DNA from: Caprimulgus europaeus
Taxonomy: Eukaryota; Chordata; Aves; Caprimulgiformes; Caprimulgidae
Direction: 5' to 3'
DNA: 64,000 nt
Assembly (NCBI GenBank): GCA_907165065.1
Contig: OU015529.1
Span: 7,489,054-7,553,053, forward strand
Positions 9,961 to 20,767 of this stretch are shown in pieces. The notes under the pieces were generated by a model. The model searched no databases, was not told the origin of the DNA, and saw only the letters and a program-made list of their open reading frames with translations. The translations under genes and the position numbers were made by a program. Numbering within the stretch: position 1 is the first letter of the stretch; every line of letters starts with the position of its first letter.

Positions 9961-11669
9961 ATATTGCAATAGAAAAGCTCTCTTATTGTACAAAAGGTAA
10001 TATTGTTGTATTGTGCTTTGGAGAGTTGAATAGCTTAAGGATATAGGACTTCTTTCTTCTTCCCTCACTGATGTAATTCTATTGACATGTATAATTTCTT
10101 CTACTTTCCATCAGATTTGTTAGCACTGGATCATTTTGGTCTCTCCTGTTTGTTAATAAGGGGCTGAGGAAAAGACCTTCATTGTGTAGTTCACAGTTTC
10201 AGACCAGAGCTGCCTGCAGCTGTGCACAGGTCCACTGGAGCTGGACCCAAAGCAGGGACTCCTCCCTTGCACACAGCTCTGCTGATACACGGTGGTTCCC
10301 ACCATCAGTCCTCTCCAGGGACTCTCCTACGAAAGGGCTGCAGCAGCTGTAATTTTTTGGGACATGCTGGATGAAAAAGGGCCAGCACCCCTAGGGTAAG
10401 GGCACAGCATTGCACAACCACCACCTTCCTTGTCCTCCTAGATCAAGCTGTGGAAAGAGGAGCAGTGTCACAGCCAGCAGTTCCCACAGCTACGTGCCAT
10501 TGAACAATAAAGGGCTGAGTACTCTAATGATGATTAATTACATTTTCTCTTATCTTTCTATCAATTAACTGGAAATGTTTCTTTGTTTAAATAATTGTCT
10601 TTTGGTAAATAAATGTGTAAACACTACTTAAAGCATTTTGGGGTCTAATTATAGTTATCTGAAAGTTAACAGATTCAAGATGTGATTTGTGTTTTAATTG
10701 TTTTAATTTATGGTAAAACATGGTGTTGGGTACTGATTTTCTGAACAGGCTGATCTCTATTGTAAGAAAATTAGGAACTACAAATGATTCTCTCTCAAAG
10801 CTACTTGTTGAGCAGAGTTCTGTCCCAAGCCTGCATTCATACTGGGGATTGTTTGCTTTTCAAACCTGATCAAACCAACAACACATTGAGCTAAACCACT
10901 CAGCCAAATTTTAAAAACAACTTAAAGTCACCAGGACCTGGCTGTGGTGACTGGTGGAGTATGGCATCACAGCCCCAGTGTCCCCACACTGTGATTTGGG
11001 CACCAAGGGTGCAGAGCCAGACCAACGGGGCTGGACGTGGCTCCCAGTCTGGATCAGTGACAAAGATCACAGATAACTCACGCGCCGTACCTGACCCCAG
11101 GGCAAGAGAGATCATGGCTAAATCCCCATGATCTACATGTATCAGACTTTTGGACTCACTTACCTTATCCTCTTTCATCTCTCTGCCCTCTCTAATAGCA
11201 GAGAAGCACCGTGTCACTGTGGTTTGTTATTCTCATTAGCTTCTATTAGCCCTAACACTGGGGGCCTGTGTCCGGTTGAGGTTCAGGCAGAGGCTGTGTC
11301 CAGCCCTAACAAAGATAAGGTAAGCCCTAAGGCTAGGGTGAGGGGCAGTGGGTAGAACAACCACTGGAATAAAGGGAGATAACAAGGCAAGAACCAGTGT
11401 CAGCAGCCGAGCCTGGAGCACCCCAGGAATTTCTCCAATGGCTGGGAAGTGCCATGGCAGAGGCGAGTGACAAGGAAGGATCTGCCGGAGGAGCACGTCC
11501 CGGTGCCGTAATGATCTCAGAATGCTCCCTCTGTGCTGCCATGGAGCCGATGTGGATCCTGCATGAGGAATGATGGAGCCTGCTTGTGTCCTTCTGGGGC
11601 TCAGCAAATTGAAGATAATTTCTGATCCAAACACACAGTGTGTCCATGGCCATGGACCTCTCATGTTAT
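9961..11669. other. Unique noncoding sequence, no gene seen
   Basis: Moderately GC-rich patches near 10200-10500 and 10950-11350 alternate with AT-rich DNA. Open frames overlap on both strands without any recognisable domain, typical of chance ORFs in GC-richer sequence. Several CCCTAA/TTAGGG-like words occur near 11250-11340, but they are scattered and do not form a telomere-like array. Confidence 0.5.
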
Positions 11670-11750
11670 CAGTCCTCTGTCTTAATTTCCTTCTCTCTAA
11701 AACAAGGGTAATATTTCCGCAGTTCAGAATGGTGTTAGAAGGTTAAAATC
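11670..11750 (+). repeat. MIR-type SINE remnant, plus strand
   Basis: The stretch resembles the 3' half of a MIR CORE-SINE: a CTCTGTCTTAATTTCC block in place of the usual CTCTGTGCCTCAGTTTCC, then CTCTAAAACAAGGGTAATA in place of a TCTGTAAAATGGGGATAATA block, then GTTAGAAGGTTAAAAT at the expected distance. The tRNA-derived head is missing. Such copies are ancient and strongly decayed in birds. Confidence 0.55.
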
Positions 11751-12933
11751 GCAAATCTTGAGAGGGGATCAGGCAAGACAGGGTAAGGACTGCAATATAA
11801 ATATAGAAAACCTCTCTGCTATTTTTTCCTTACCCAAAACTTATTTGTGGGCTTTTCTCAGATAGAATTTTTTTCAAGATAAGGGGAAAATAAGGAAAGA
11901 AAGAAAATTCTTCCCATGCATTCAAACAGAATTTGCATTTGACTGTATTAGAATTTTTCTTAAATTGCAATCAAGCAATAAATCTTCACCAGTTGCAAAA
12001 ATAAAGAGAGTGGGGTGGGGGAAATTTATTAGATAATGTAATCTTTCAGGCATTTTTTAATTTCCTTCTAAGATCTAGAATATCAGTTGGAGTCCCAGGT
12101 AAAATAGGATTCAAGTTTTCAGCCACAAGTTGTGACTCAAAGTGCTTAGCTAAATTAAACAGAACAGATGTGAAAAATAAGATGAGAGCTATGCATCTAG
12201 GTCTCCAACTGCTCTCCCACCCTCACCCCCATTGAAGAGCTCAGCCTAATTCCCCTTTGTTGACTAAAGTCTGCAATTCGATCCTAAAAGCTTGTCAGAA
12301 TTAAGTACAATGCTTAATATAAGTTTACATTTTAACTGTTTTTCTTTGATATTTGACAAGGACATGGGAAGTAGCTCCAGAACATTCTTCTGGGCCAATT
12401 TACTCAAGGTTGCTGTGAATCATGCTTCCCCTTGGGCTGCTTGCCCTGGGGACCGCACTTGAGACCTGGCACCTGTTAGCCACCAGAGCAATTAATAATT
12501 AATTAAACAAATAACCCCCTTTATGTTGCACTGTGAAATCAAAGCTTCAACATAAAGAAGAATTTTACCTTTCAGGTTTCCAGAAGTAACCTCTGCCCCA
12601 ACACTTGTGCAGTATGAGGAGGAGCAGATATTTGCTTTTTCCTCAGAGAGTAGTGACTTTTTACAACAGATTTAAATAAAAAAAAAAAGGAAAGGAAGGG
12701 AAGGGAAAGTCAGCCTTGTTACATCATTTGTAGTAACCACTACTCCACTGCAACAACATCAGCCAGTGTTTGAACATTTAAGAGCTAAAGAGAAAAAGAT
12801 ATCCCAGATATTCTTGTGGAAAGGGAGATCAGTGGAGCTTTTCAGCTTATTTTGCTGTGTACACTTTCTGAGATGGAGTACAGTTTGTTTTACTGCTGGT
12901 ATTCTGGTTTCAGAGATGACAAGTGTATCATGG

Positions 12934-12975
12934 CCTTTTTTTTTTCTTTTTTTGTCTTTTTTTTTTCTTTTTTCT
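12934..12975 (+). repeat. Pyrimidine-rich (T/C) tract
   Basis: A T-run broken by single C and G residues, about 42 bp. It is low-complexity DNA that generates spurious Phe-rich and Lys-rich frames on the two strands. Confidence 0.85.
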
Positions 12976-13325
12976 AAAAAGTAGCTGCACATTAAGGAGA
13001 TAAGTGAACTTCAAAGGGCTAAATACCAATCAGAAGATGGAAGATGGCCACACATAAAGCTCTGCTGCTTCTGCAAACCCCTTTAGTAGCCAGACAAGGT
13101 CACTGATCAGGGTAATTTGCAGGAAAAGTCAATTTCTCAAGTACCCAAGGCAGGTGTTGTGCCCTTCTGTGACAATTTACTGAAACTAAATTGAGGAAGT
13201 TGAAAAAAGCAAAGGTCATGAACCATGGGAGAAAGGAGGGAAGCAAAGTCTCTTTGACTGTATTTTTAACTCCTTTTCAACCAGAGAGTATTTACAAATT
13301 ACTGAGCCTGTTTCCACTTTAAAAC

Positions 13326-13342
13326 AAAAAAAAAAAAAAAAA
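13326..13342 (+). repeat. Poly-A tract (A17)
   Basis: An uninterrupted run of A preceded by AAAAC. No retroposed sequence is recognisable immediately upstream. Confidence 0.85.
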
Positions 13343-16300
13343 TCTCACTGGTGTAACACAGACCTGTTCATGAAAACCTGGGCTAAAACCTGGTTGCACA
13401 ATGAGGAACTGTGAGGAAAAACACAGAACGATTCACGGGCCACTCTTTGCAGAGTAGAGGGGAAAAGAAGAATGTAGCCTTCCCACATTGAAACATTTCT
13501 CATTGTCTTCGTGGCAACAAAAAGCTGAATGAAAGGAGACAGGATGGAAGTGAAAAGATAAAAACATAACTAATTTTGAAGCAAGTCATTGAAACGACTG
13601 CAGAAAAAGAGAAGGAATTGATGTCTCATAAGACATCTGATTGTGTCTCTGCTTCAATTGCACCCCAAATCACTTCTTAGGCTTGGGAATTTTGGGGAGC
13701 ACTTCCCAGCACCCCTCCTGCTCAGCCTGGGTTTCCTTCCATACCCAGATCTTGCCTTGACCTTTGGCAGTGATGCAGCCATGTCACATTTGCCCTGGAG
13801 AGTGGACACCATTCCTGGGGAGCAATACTTCCTTGGGCCCTTCCAGCCCCTGTGACCCTGTTTGCTCAGCTCTGCTGGTCAATGACATGGTCTGTCAGGA
13901 AAGGACCTTGGATGGTCTCTGTGCCAACAGGAGTTACTGTTAGTAACCAAGGCTATGAAATAGGAGGCACAAATAGGAGTGAAGAAAGCGTAGACTCTGC
14001 CTCAGCAAACTTCCATGCTGAAACAGAGCTCTACAAGTGTTATAGACGTGGTACGTGGAAGAGAGAAATCCAAGAGCCAGTGGACTGAATGAGGTTTAGA
14101 TGACAAATGGGCAGATTTCACTGATTCCCGTTTCCTGTCACAGCAGCTTATGAGCTGGTGACTCTTTACAGCCCAGGAGATGTTCAAGTACAAGCAGCAG
14201 TCTGGTGTTTGTACAAGCTGACAGTGGTGTGGAACACCCAGTCAATGCAAAATGGCTATGTCCACCAAGGAGGAACAAAACCATATGAAATAATGGAACG
14301 AAACAAAATGAAACCAAACCAAACCAAGAGTTCATCACTTTTGCCCCCATGCTCCTAGCTGAGTAAGTATTCCTAATAGTTGTGTTGGTGACACAGACAC
14401 ACATGTACCTTTCCTTCCTGTTGCCTGGTGCAAGATTATTTTTTTAATGCTAAATTGTCACAGATCATTGATGATGTTTAGCTGTGCCTCTGGCCATGGA
14501 ACCTGGGAAGTTTATAGGGCAGCAAAAGACCATTCTCTCTACTTGTTTTCTGTGTGCTTGTAACCAAATCTAATCAGAACAAACTTCCCCAAATCCTTCC
14601 TTGAAGGGAATATTTCAAAAGAGAATAAGCTTTTCATTACCAGGTCCTGCTTTGAATAGGTAGACAAGGAGGAAATAGTTGCTGACATATTGCTGTTAGA
14701 GCTATGCAGATTGAAAAGAGTGAAATATCTGATAGAGTTTGTACGTGGACATTCGGCAGAAGAGATGGAATTTCATGTGAACATGAATGATTAGAAAATG
14801 CTTTTGCTTGAAACGTCAGTCCTGGCTACTTTTGATGTTTGCAGAGCACAAAGGAGAACACCAAGTCTGTGTCTGTGGCCACTGTCTCACAGTGCCCAGG
14901 CTGCAAAAATTCAGGCTTTGGAGCTCACGTTTATCCAACCTTGAGTCTGTGGTGTGTGGATGACAGATGTGGTAACATCCTTCTGGCATGTGGGGCTGGA
15001 GTAAGCTATGGGCATAGGCACAGCCTCATGGTCTGGAGCGCAGGTATGGACTCAGCTGTTCACTTTCCTTAACATGGGAAAGAGGAAGCTAAAGCAATTC
15101 TACAACGATGTGTTTGTGGGATGTGCACAGTCCAGGAAAACTAAAACAGAAGAGAAAATTAGTTCCACCAGAAACAACCCACACAGGTGGAACTCAAATG
15201 CCAAAGCAAAAATTGACATTTCAGGAAATATTTCAATATTTCAGGAAATCATTATTTTATTTGAATGGATGTATCCAGTTCTCTGTAGTAGGGGATAGTA
15301 GCAACTCTGCACTGTGGATACTTGGTGAAGATGTGAATTTGTAACAGCCGTGGCAATGGCCATGGAATTTTGGGAGATGCTCTTGTCCTGCCAGACCTGT
15401 AGTCAAGGATGGAGAGATAGCTAAGAAAGGACACTGAAAAATATTGGTGCTAGCTGATAGCTGTATCACTTTGTCTGGAAATAAAAACTCTTGAGCAAAA
15501 AAACAAAGTTGTAACAATCGCACTGCAGAAGCTCCTGAAAGGGAACTTGTTTGTTTCAGCTTCTGTTTTTCTGAGTGGTTTTCGTCCCTTTTCCACCAAG
15601 CTCCAGCTGCACTGTTGTTCTTGTGTACACAATGAAATGCAGTAAAAGCCAAATTCTCTTTGCAGGTCTTCTCTGAAACAGTCTGTAGTTTGGGACTTAC
15701 TGAGCAGGGAGTGACTGGCCCGTTTCCTGACTGTTTCTCTCCCACAGAACAGAAGGCTCGGTGCAAAGACTCATTTAAATATGAGAGGATACAATTAGCC
15801 TCCCAAATGACTCCAGCCCCACTGCTGCATCACTTTGGCTGACTAAAGATCTCTTTATGACACCAGGAGGTAACTGTTTTATGTGTTGGGGCTATTCCCA
15901 AGTGTTGCTGGTCATATCAGCTTCTCGGTCAGACCTTCTAGAAATACAATCTGTGAATTCCTTGTAAGTGCAGCACTATTTTTATTTAGCTATTTCAGGG
16001 CCCCCTTGCCTGAAAACCAATCCAGTTGTTTAACTTTCAGGAAAAGAGCCCTAATCTCTCTTGCTTCTATCCCATGTCTTTTACATCCTGAGACTGGAAA
16101 CAATCTATATCCTAAACACTCGGAGTTTCAGGAATGTTAAATCAGAATGCTCTATCTGCAGTGGGCAAGAGGACATGAGTTAGTTAGTCAGGCAAATAAA
16201 CAAACACAGTAAAACACACAAATAAAGCCACCACACCTGCAAGAATGTTAGATATGTTAAAAGGGGTTGCATCCCTAGGCGAGCTACACTGGTTCACTTT

Positions 16301-16505
16301 TCATCACCAATGACCATGTTACACATGCAGCTGGTGACATTACTTAGCCTCCAGCAAGGTCAGAGCACGCTGTGGAGTGAACAGAGGAAGAACTGTTCCC
16401 CTGTTTGTAGCAAAAACATGGTCAGAAGTGATTTGAACTCCAGCTGCAACTTGGCCTGCTTAATGATACCTTAGCAATACTGCTACTAAGGGCTGGCTTC
16501 CCTTT

Positions 16506-16532
16506 CTTGTGGAAGCATCTTACTTCCACAAG
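16506..16532. repeat. Short inverted repeat (10-bp arms)
   Basis: Perfect arms CTTGTGGAAG at 16506-16515 and CTTCCACAAG at 16523-16532, separated by 7 bp. It could form a small hairpin. At this length a chance occurrence in 64 kb is quite possible. Confidence 0.75.
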
Positions 16533-18024
16533 GCCACCTTTAAAACAAAGATACATTCAAAAATATCTTTTTATCTCATGAAGCTTGTTTTTATAGATCT
16601 CCCTGAAGTGAATTATAGGGAAATGATTATTCAATGATGGGTTACAAGAGAGCTTTTTGTTGTACTTTATAGGCATTCAAATAAAGTTATCTGGATTTAG
16701 AGGGCCAGGTATGGAAGATGCACATGGCTCACTTGTGTGTTTACTGGGGCTCTCAGAAATGCACATACAGCTGCATCCAGCTCATATGAAGGACATGAGC
16801 CTGTTTTTTAAGACATGTGAGCACATTCAAAATCTGGACAAAGATGTTTAAGAATGCTGTGATAATAATCACAGCAATTCCCTAAGAATGGGAGAACTAA
16901 GAGAGGAATTAAAACATAGACTGATGGGTTCTGAACTGTTTATGTGAAATTAAATGCACTATACACAAGGTATCTTGAACGAAGAACTTACTGTTTGATT
17001 TCCATTAAGGTGGATGCATAGGAATTCTTAAGCAAGTTGGTTGTATTGCCTGGCTGGTCAATTTAATCAAAGGCACTACCTGAAAAACATGGTTCATTCT
17101 GAAAAACTTCAAGTTTTGCCAATTGCTAAAGGGGTTAATACAGGCTGTGCATGAGGAAGATAACCTAGGTTTAAAAAAACTATAGTCATCATTGTTCATT
17201 TATTCTCTTTATTGAGGTAATTTAATTATCATATAGACACAAACATTTGCTCCCATGCTGGGCTCTTCACATCTGTTAGTAGAGATTTGATTAGGTCTAC
17301 ACAAATGTGCTAGATTATACCATCTAGTTGGTGAAATTCAAGCCACCTGGATATTTTAGCAACATCAATAAGAATAATTCTCTTTTTCCAAATCAGTAAA
17401 TCCAAGATATATTAAAAAGAATTAATTAATGAGTACCAGATAGGCAAAACAAACATTTGACAATGAATCATATTATCAAAGGTTTTGTGGGAGATCCCTC
17501 TCAGCTTATGTTTAGATGTCAAATTATATTACCAAAACTAAACAATCTGTTAAACCGATCTCTTAATGCAATAAGTCTCAGCACCATACTGTCTTTTTTC
17601 CCAAAGTCCTTCATGAATGCAGTCCAGCATTTAAGGACAACAGTAGTCAAAGCACCAGCAATAATGTTACATTAACAAGTCATTAGTATGAAATAGCTGA
17701 CTCCTAATATTTTTAGTGCCATTAAGGTTTTTTCTCCTATCATGTAGGACCTGATGATGGAAGCTGCTAGTCACCCAAGGAGCCATTATGCACGTGAGTC
17801 AGGGCAGGGTGACCACATACGAGCATTAATGCCCTGAGTGTGAGTTTCTGGGTTATGCTTTTAGAAAGTGAATGACCCAAAAAACTCACAAGGAATTTGT
17901 AGTAAATACAGCTGTTAAGATTATATACAGTGATATTGAATATAAAAAGAGGGGAGAGAAAGCAGCTGTTGTCCACTGGAGAACTTCTCTCAAAGCTAAT
18001 TCAGTAACTTACACAGATGTGTCA

Positions 18025-18056
18025 TTCTTTTTTTTTTTTTTTTCTTTTCTTTTTCC
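18025..18056 (+). repeat. T-rich tract ending in a CCAG acceptor-like word
   Basis: A run of 16 T is followed by C-interrupted T blocks and then CCAG at 18054-18057. It mimics a polypyrimidine tract plus splice acceptor. The following bases run into AATAAAG and a stop, so I do not call an exon. Confidence 0.8.
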
Positions 18057-19922
18057 AGAATAAAGTCACAGAAATTAATTTAGGTAGAGGGGTTTTTTTT
18101 AGAAAAGAACTTTTAGCCAAAGTCAGATAGAACAAGCCTTCAGTCTGGAAATATTTATGAAAATACTTTATTTTAGTCACTTAAATATTTGTGCAGACAT
18201 TGAACTGTTTGAATTAACTTTTATCAAGTTCTTCAGGTTGGAAGAGGAGAAACACAGAGTGACAAGGGAGAGCAGTTCCTAGACCCCATTAAATGTGATA
18301 AGTGTAAGAGCCTGTGCAAGTTCCCTTTAACTCCGCTCCTGGCGAGCCTGGTACTAAACATCTAAAATGAGGAATTTTGCTGGTTTGTTTTGGTCTTTGG
18401 CTTATGAATCAGAGTTGAGCAGAGTTCAGCTCTCTAGGTGAAGACCTTTCTCTCTGGATAGATGGCTGATGGCCATGATCAGCCTTGGGGGAGCAGCCCA
18501 CTTCCCACATCAGGCTGGGTGCTGCCTTCATCATGCTTTCCACAAGACTCTGTCGTTCTTTGACATTGTTCTTTCAGATGTAGAACTGGAGTCAGTCTTT
18601 AGCCAGAGAAGAGGTGATGTTTCTGACACATCCATACTCTCTGCTCACATGTCCCACCAGATTTCATGGCAGTTGAGATGGTGTGGTGGCACCACACGCA
18701 CGGTAACCACAGAAAAGTGTTTGTCTCGGCACAGTCTTGTCAGGAGTGGTGTTAGGGCTTATGTTATAACTTGTCACTGCAAGAGCAAGTTGGAGTAAAA
18801 GCTTTCTAAATCCATATAATCGTACTTAATTGTTTACATAATGAAATTAATTTTAAAAGAGAACAATTGAATGATGATGATTCAGTCACAAGAATTTGCT
18901 TCTAAATCTCCAAACTAGCCTCCTCTGGGAAGACTCATTATCAGAAGGATGTGTCTTCACTCTGAGTAGTTAGATGTCTATGAAACGTGCCCAGTACGTA
19001 AACATAGCTAAAGGAGAAAGCAACTGGATGGCAAGCCCATCCCATCACAGCTTTGAGAATTCTGCAGAAAATTCCCTGGCTTGCTTTGGCCTATTTATTC
19101 CAACTGAATAGAAAAGAAATGGTAATTATTGTCGTGAATCCACAGGTTATGGAGAGATGCTAGAGCAGCACTAGAGATGCCCGTGGGGCTGAAGCTTAGG
19201 CTGAAGCTGTATTATTGTTATTGAGGAGGTTGAACTCAGGAAGGGGGGTAGATTTATAGACATTGATTTATGCTCTTGGTGTTCTGCTGAGAACAGGTTG
19301 GGACAGAGTCCAACCAGTTACCTGCCTTCTGCTTATTTTCTGTGAACATCTTAGAAAGTGAGTGCTTGTTTTTTAAAAAAGGAAAAGAGATAGTAGAAGG
19401 ATTTTTTTTTTTTTTCAGTAATATAAAAAGAGATCTATATTTGGTGCATATTTCACATATTTTATTTCAAGTCAATACTAAAATTTTAATTAATTTAGTG
19501 CCTGTGACTGTGCTCAATTCATGTATCAAAACTGGCCTGAAGAATTATCATTTTAATTAATTCATTGTATTCTGAGTTGAGTTCCACAACATAACTAGTC
19601 ACAGAGCTTATGGTCCACAAAACCACTGGAGCTTTATGGCACTACTTCAGGCTCTTTCCCCACCTTCATTATAGCCTGGATATGACTTCAAATCGTATCT
19701 TATTAGCCTGAGTGAGAATTACGTGAGAAACAGTGTTATAACAGGACTTAGCAATGAAAAGGCAGATCCTCCAGGGCACTTGCAGCATCTTGTTTTACTG
19801 TTTATGATAGCGAAGTCTTTTTGTGTTGTGAGCAGGTGGTTTTCCCATCCTGCTGTTCAACACAGCAGTCTGCAGGTGTTGTACATAATCACATGTCCTT
19901 CCTTCCTGAGGCGTGTCCAGAA

Positions 19923-19974
19923 CTGTAATAATAACAATAACAACAATAATAATAATAACAATAATAATAATAAA
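19923..19974 (+). repeat. AAT/AAC trinucleotide microsatellite
   Basis: About 17 trinucleotide units of AAT with interspersed AAC. Three-base periodicity keeps frames open, giving an Asn-rich plus-strand frame and Ile/Leu/Val-rich minus-strand frames that are artefacts. Confidence 0.93.
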
Positions 19975-20419
19975 TAGGGAAGTCCACAGTTTAAGGGGAT
20001 TTTTTTCAAGTAAGACTTTAAAAAATAAAATTTCTGCATGACCTTTTTTTCTGTGAGATTCTGCTCTGTGTTCTGACAATAAATACATCCCTATTTCTCC
20101 TCTCCCTACTTGAGCACATCCCAGGACAATCAAGATGCATCTGCCAAAGTGCAATGTTAATACAGATGCAGCTGCTTTTGTGAGGTGCTGGTCCTTGCTC
20201 ACGGACCAGGCTGCATTTGAATAACATATCCCAGTATTTTACAGTGGCTGGAGAGTACTTCATTTAATAAAATAAAATAAGAAGTAATTGGAACTAGGAT
20301 ATTCAGAATAAAAGACACTAAGAAGCTGAAAAGGTACACTTTACATCATAGAAAATATGACATGGCTGGATTTGGAAAGGATTGGACTGATTGCTAAACT
20401 GGTCCACAAGAAAATATTT

Positions 20420-20457
20420 AATTCCAATTAACATTTTTTAAAATGTTAATTGGAATT
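20420..20457. repeat. Long palindrome, 18-bp perfect arms, 2-bp loop
   Basis: The left arm AATTCCAATTAACATTTT (20420-20437) and the right arm AAAATGTTAATTGGAATT (20440-20457) are exact reverse complements with TT between them. The 38-bp structure can form a cruciform or, if transcribed, a tight hairpin. No larger terminal inverted repeat or transposase-like frame surrounds it. Confidence 0.95.
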
Positions 20458-20747
20458 TCTCCAGTGCTTGAACCTAGAAATGTATGGATGTGATCTGCAG
20501 ATAAATCAGATGTCTGTTATGCTCCAGCAGGCAAAAATTAAACCGTGGACATGCAGAAGGCCAGCCATGCAGCAGGCAGTTTGGTGTTTCTGGAGCTAGG
20601 CAGACCTCCTGCAAGTCTCAGGGACAACAGTAAGGCAGAAACGATCACCACAGCATCAGGGATGGGGCTCAGGGGTGATAAGTGACAGTGGAGACTTGCA
20701 CAGGGAAGGCTCAGCATCTGTGCTTTAACAAAGTATTGCTAATCAGA

Positions 20748-20767
20748 GCTGCTGCTGCTGCTGCTGC
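20748..20767 (+). repeat. (GCT)6 trinucleotide run
   Basis: Six perfect GCT units followed by GC. It would read as Leu, Ala or Cys repeats, but no open coding frame extends on either side. Confidence 0.9.

Larger units (their letters stand above)
11751..19922. other. Unique noncoding sequence, no gene seen
   Basis: About 8 kb without a recognisable gene. It contains homopolymer or pyrimidine tracts (12934-12975, 13326-13342, 18025-18056), a GGAAA-rich patch near 12690, a 12-bp direct repeat with 20-bp spacing at 15218-15249, and a small hairpin at 16506-16532. The largest frame (minus, 15257-15766, 169 codons) has no recognisable domain and no conserved motif. No promoter-like CpG cluster was seen. 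Confidence 0.5.

Noticed and set aside
11240..11340. CCCTAA words as an interstitial telomere repeat
   Set aside because: The words are isolated and irregularly spaced, not tandem.
11236..11664. 142-codon minus-strand frame
   Set aside because: It overlaps another frame on the same strand and runs across unremarkable sequence. No family resemblance.
15257..15766. 169-codon minus-strand frame
   Set aside because: No motif, domain or signal peptide that I recognise, ordinary base composition, and overlapping open frames on the other strand. Best explained as chance.
18025..18060. T-rich tract plus CCAG as a splice acceptor
   Set aside because: The bases after CCAG run into AATAAAG and stops, and no donor or open exon follows.
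19795..20202. Hydrophobic Ile/Val/Leu-rich minus-strand frames resembling a membrane segment
   Set aside because: The hydrophobic run is a translation of the AAT/AAC microsatellite in antisense.
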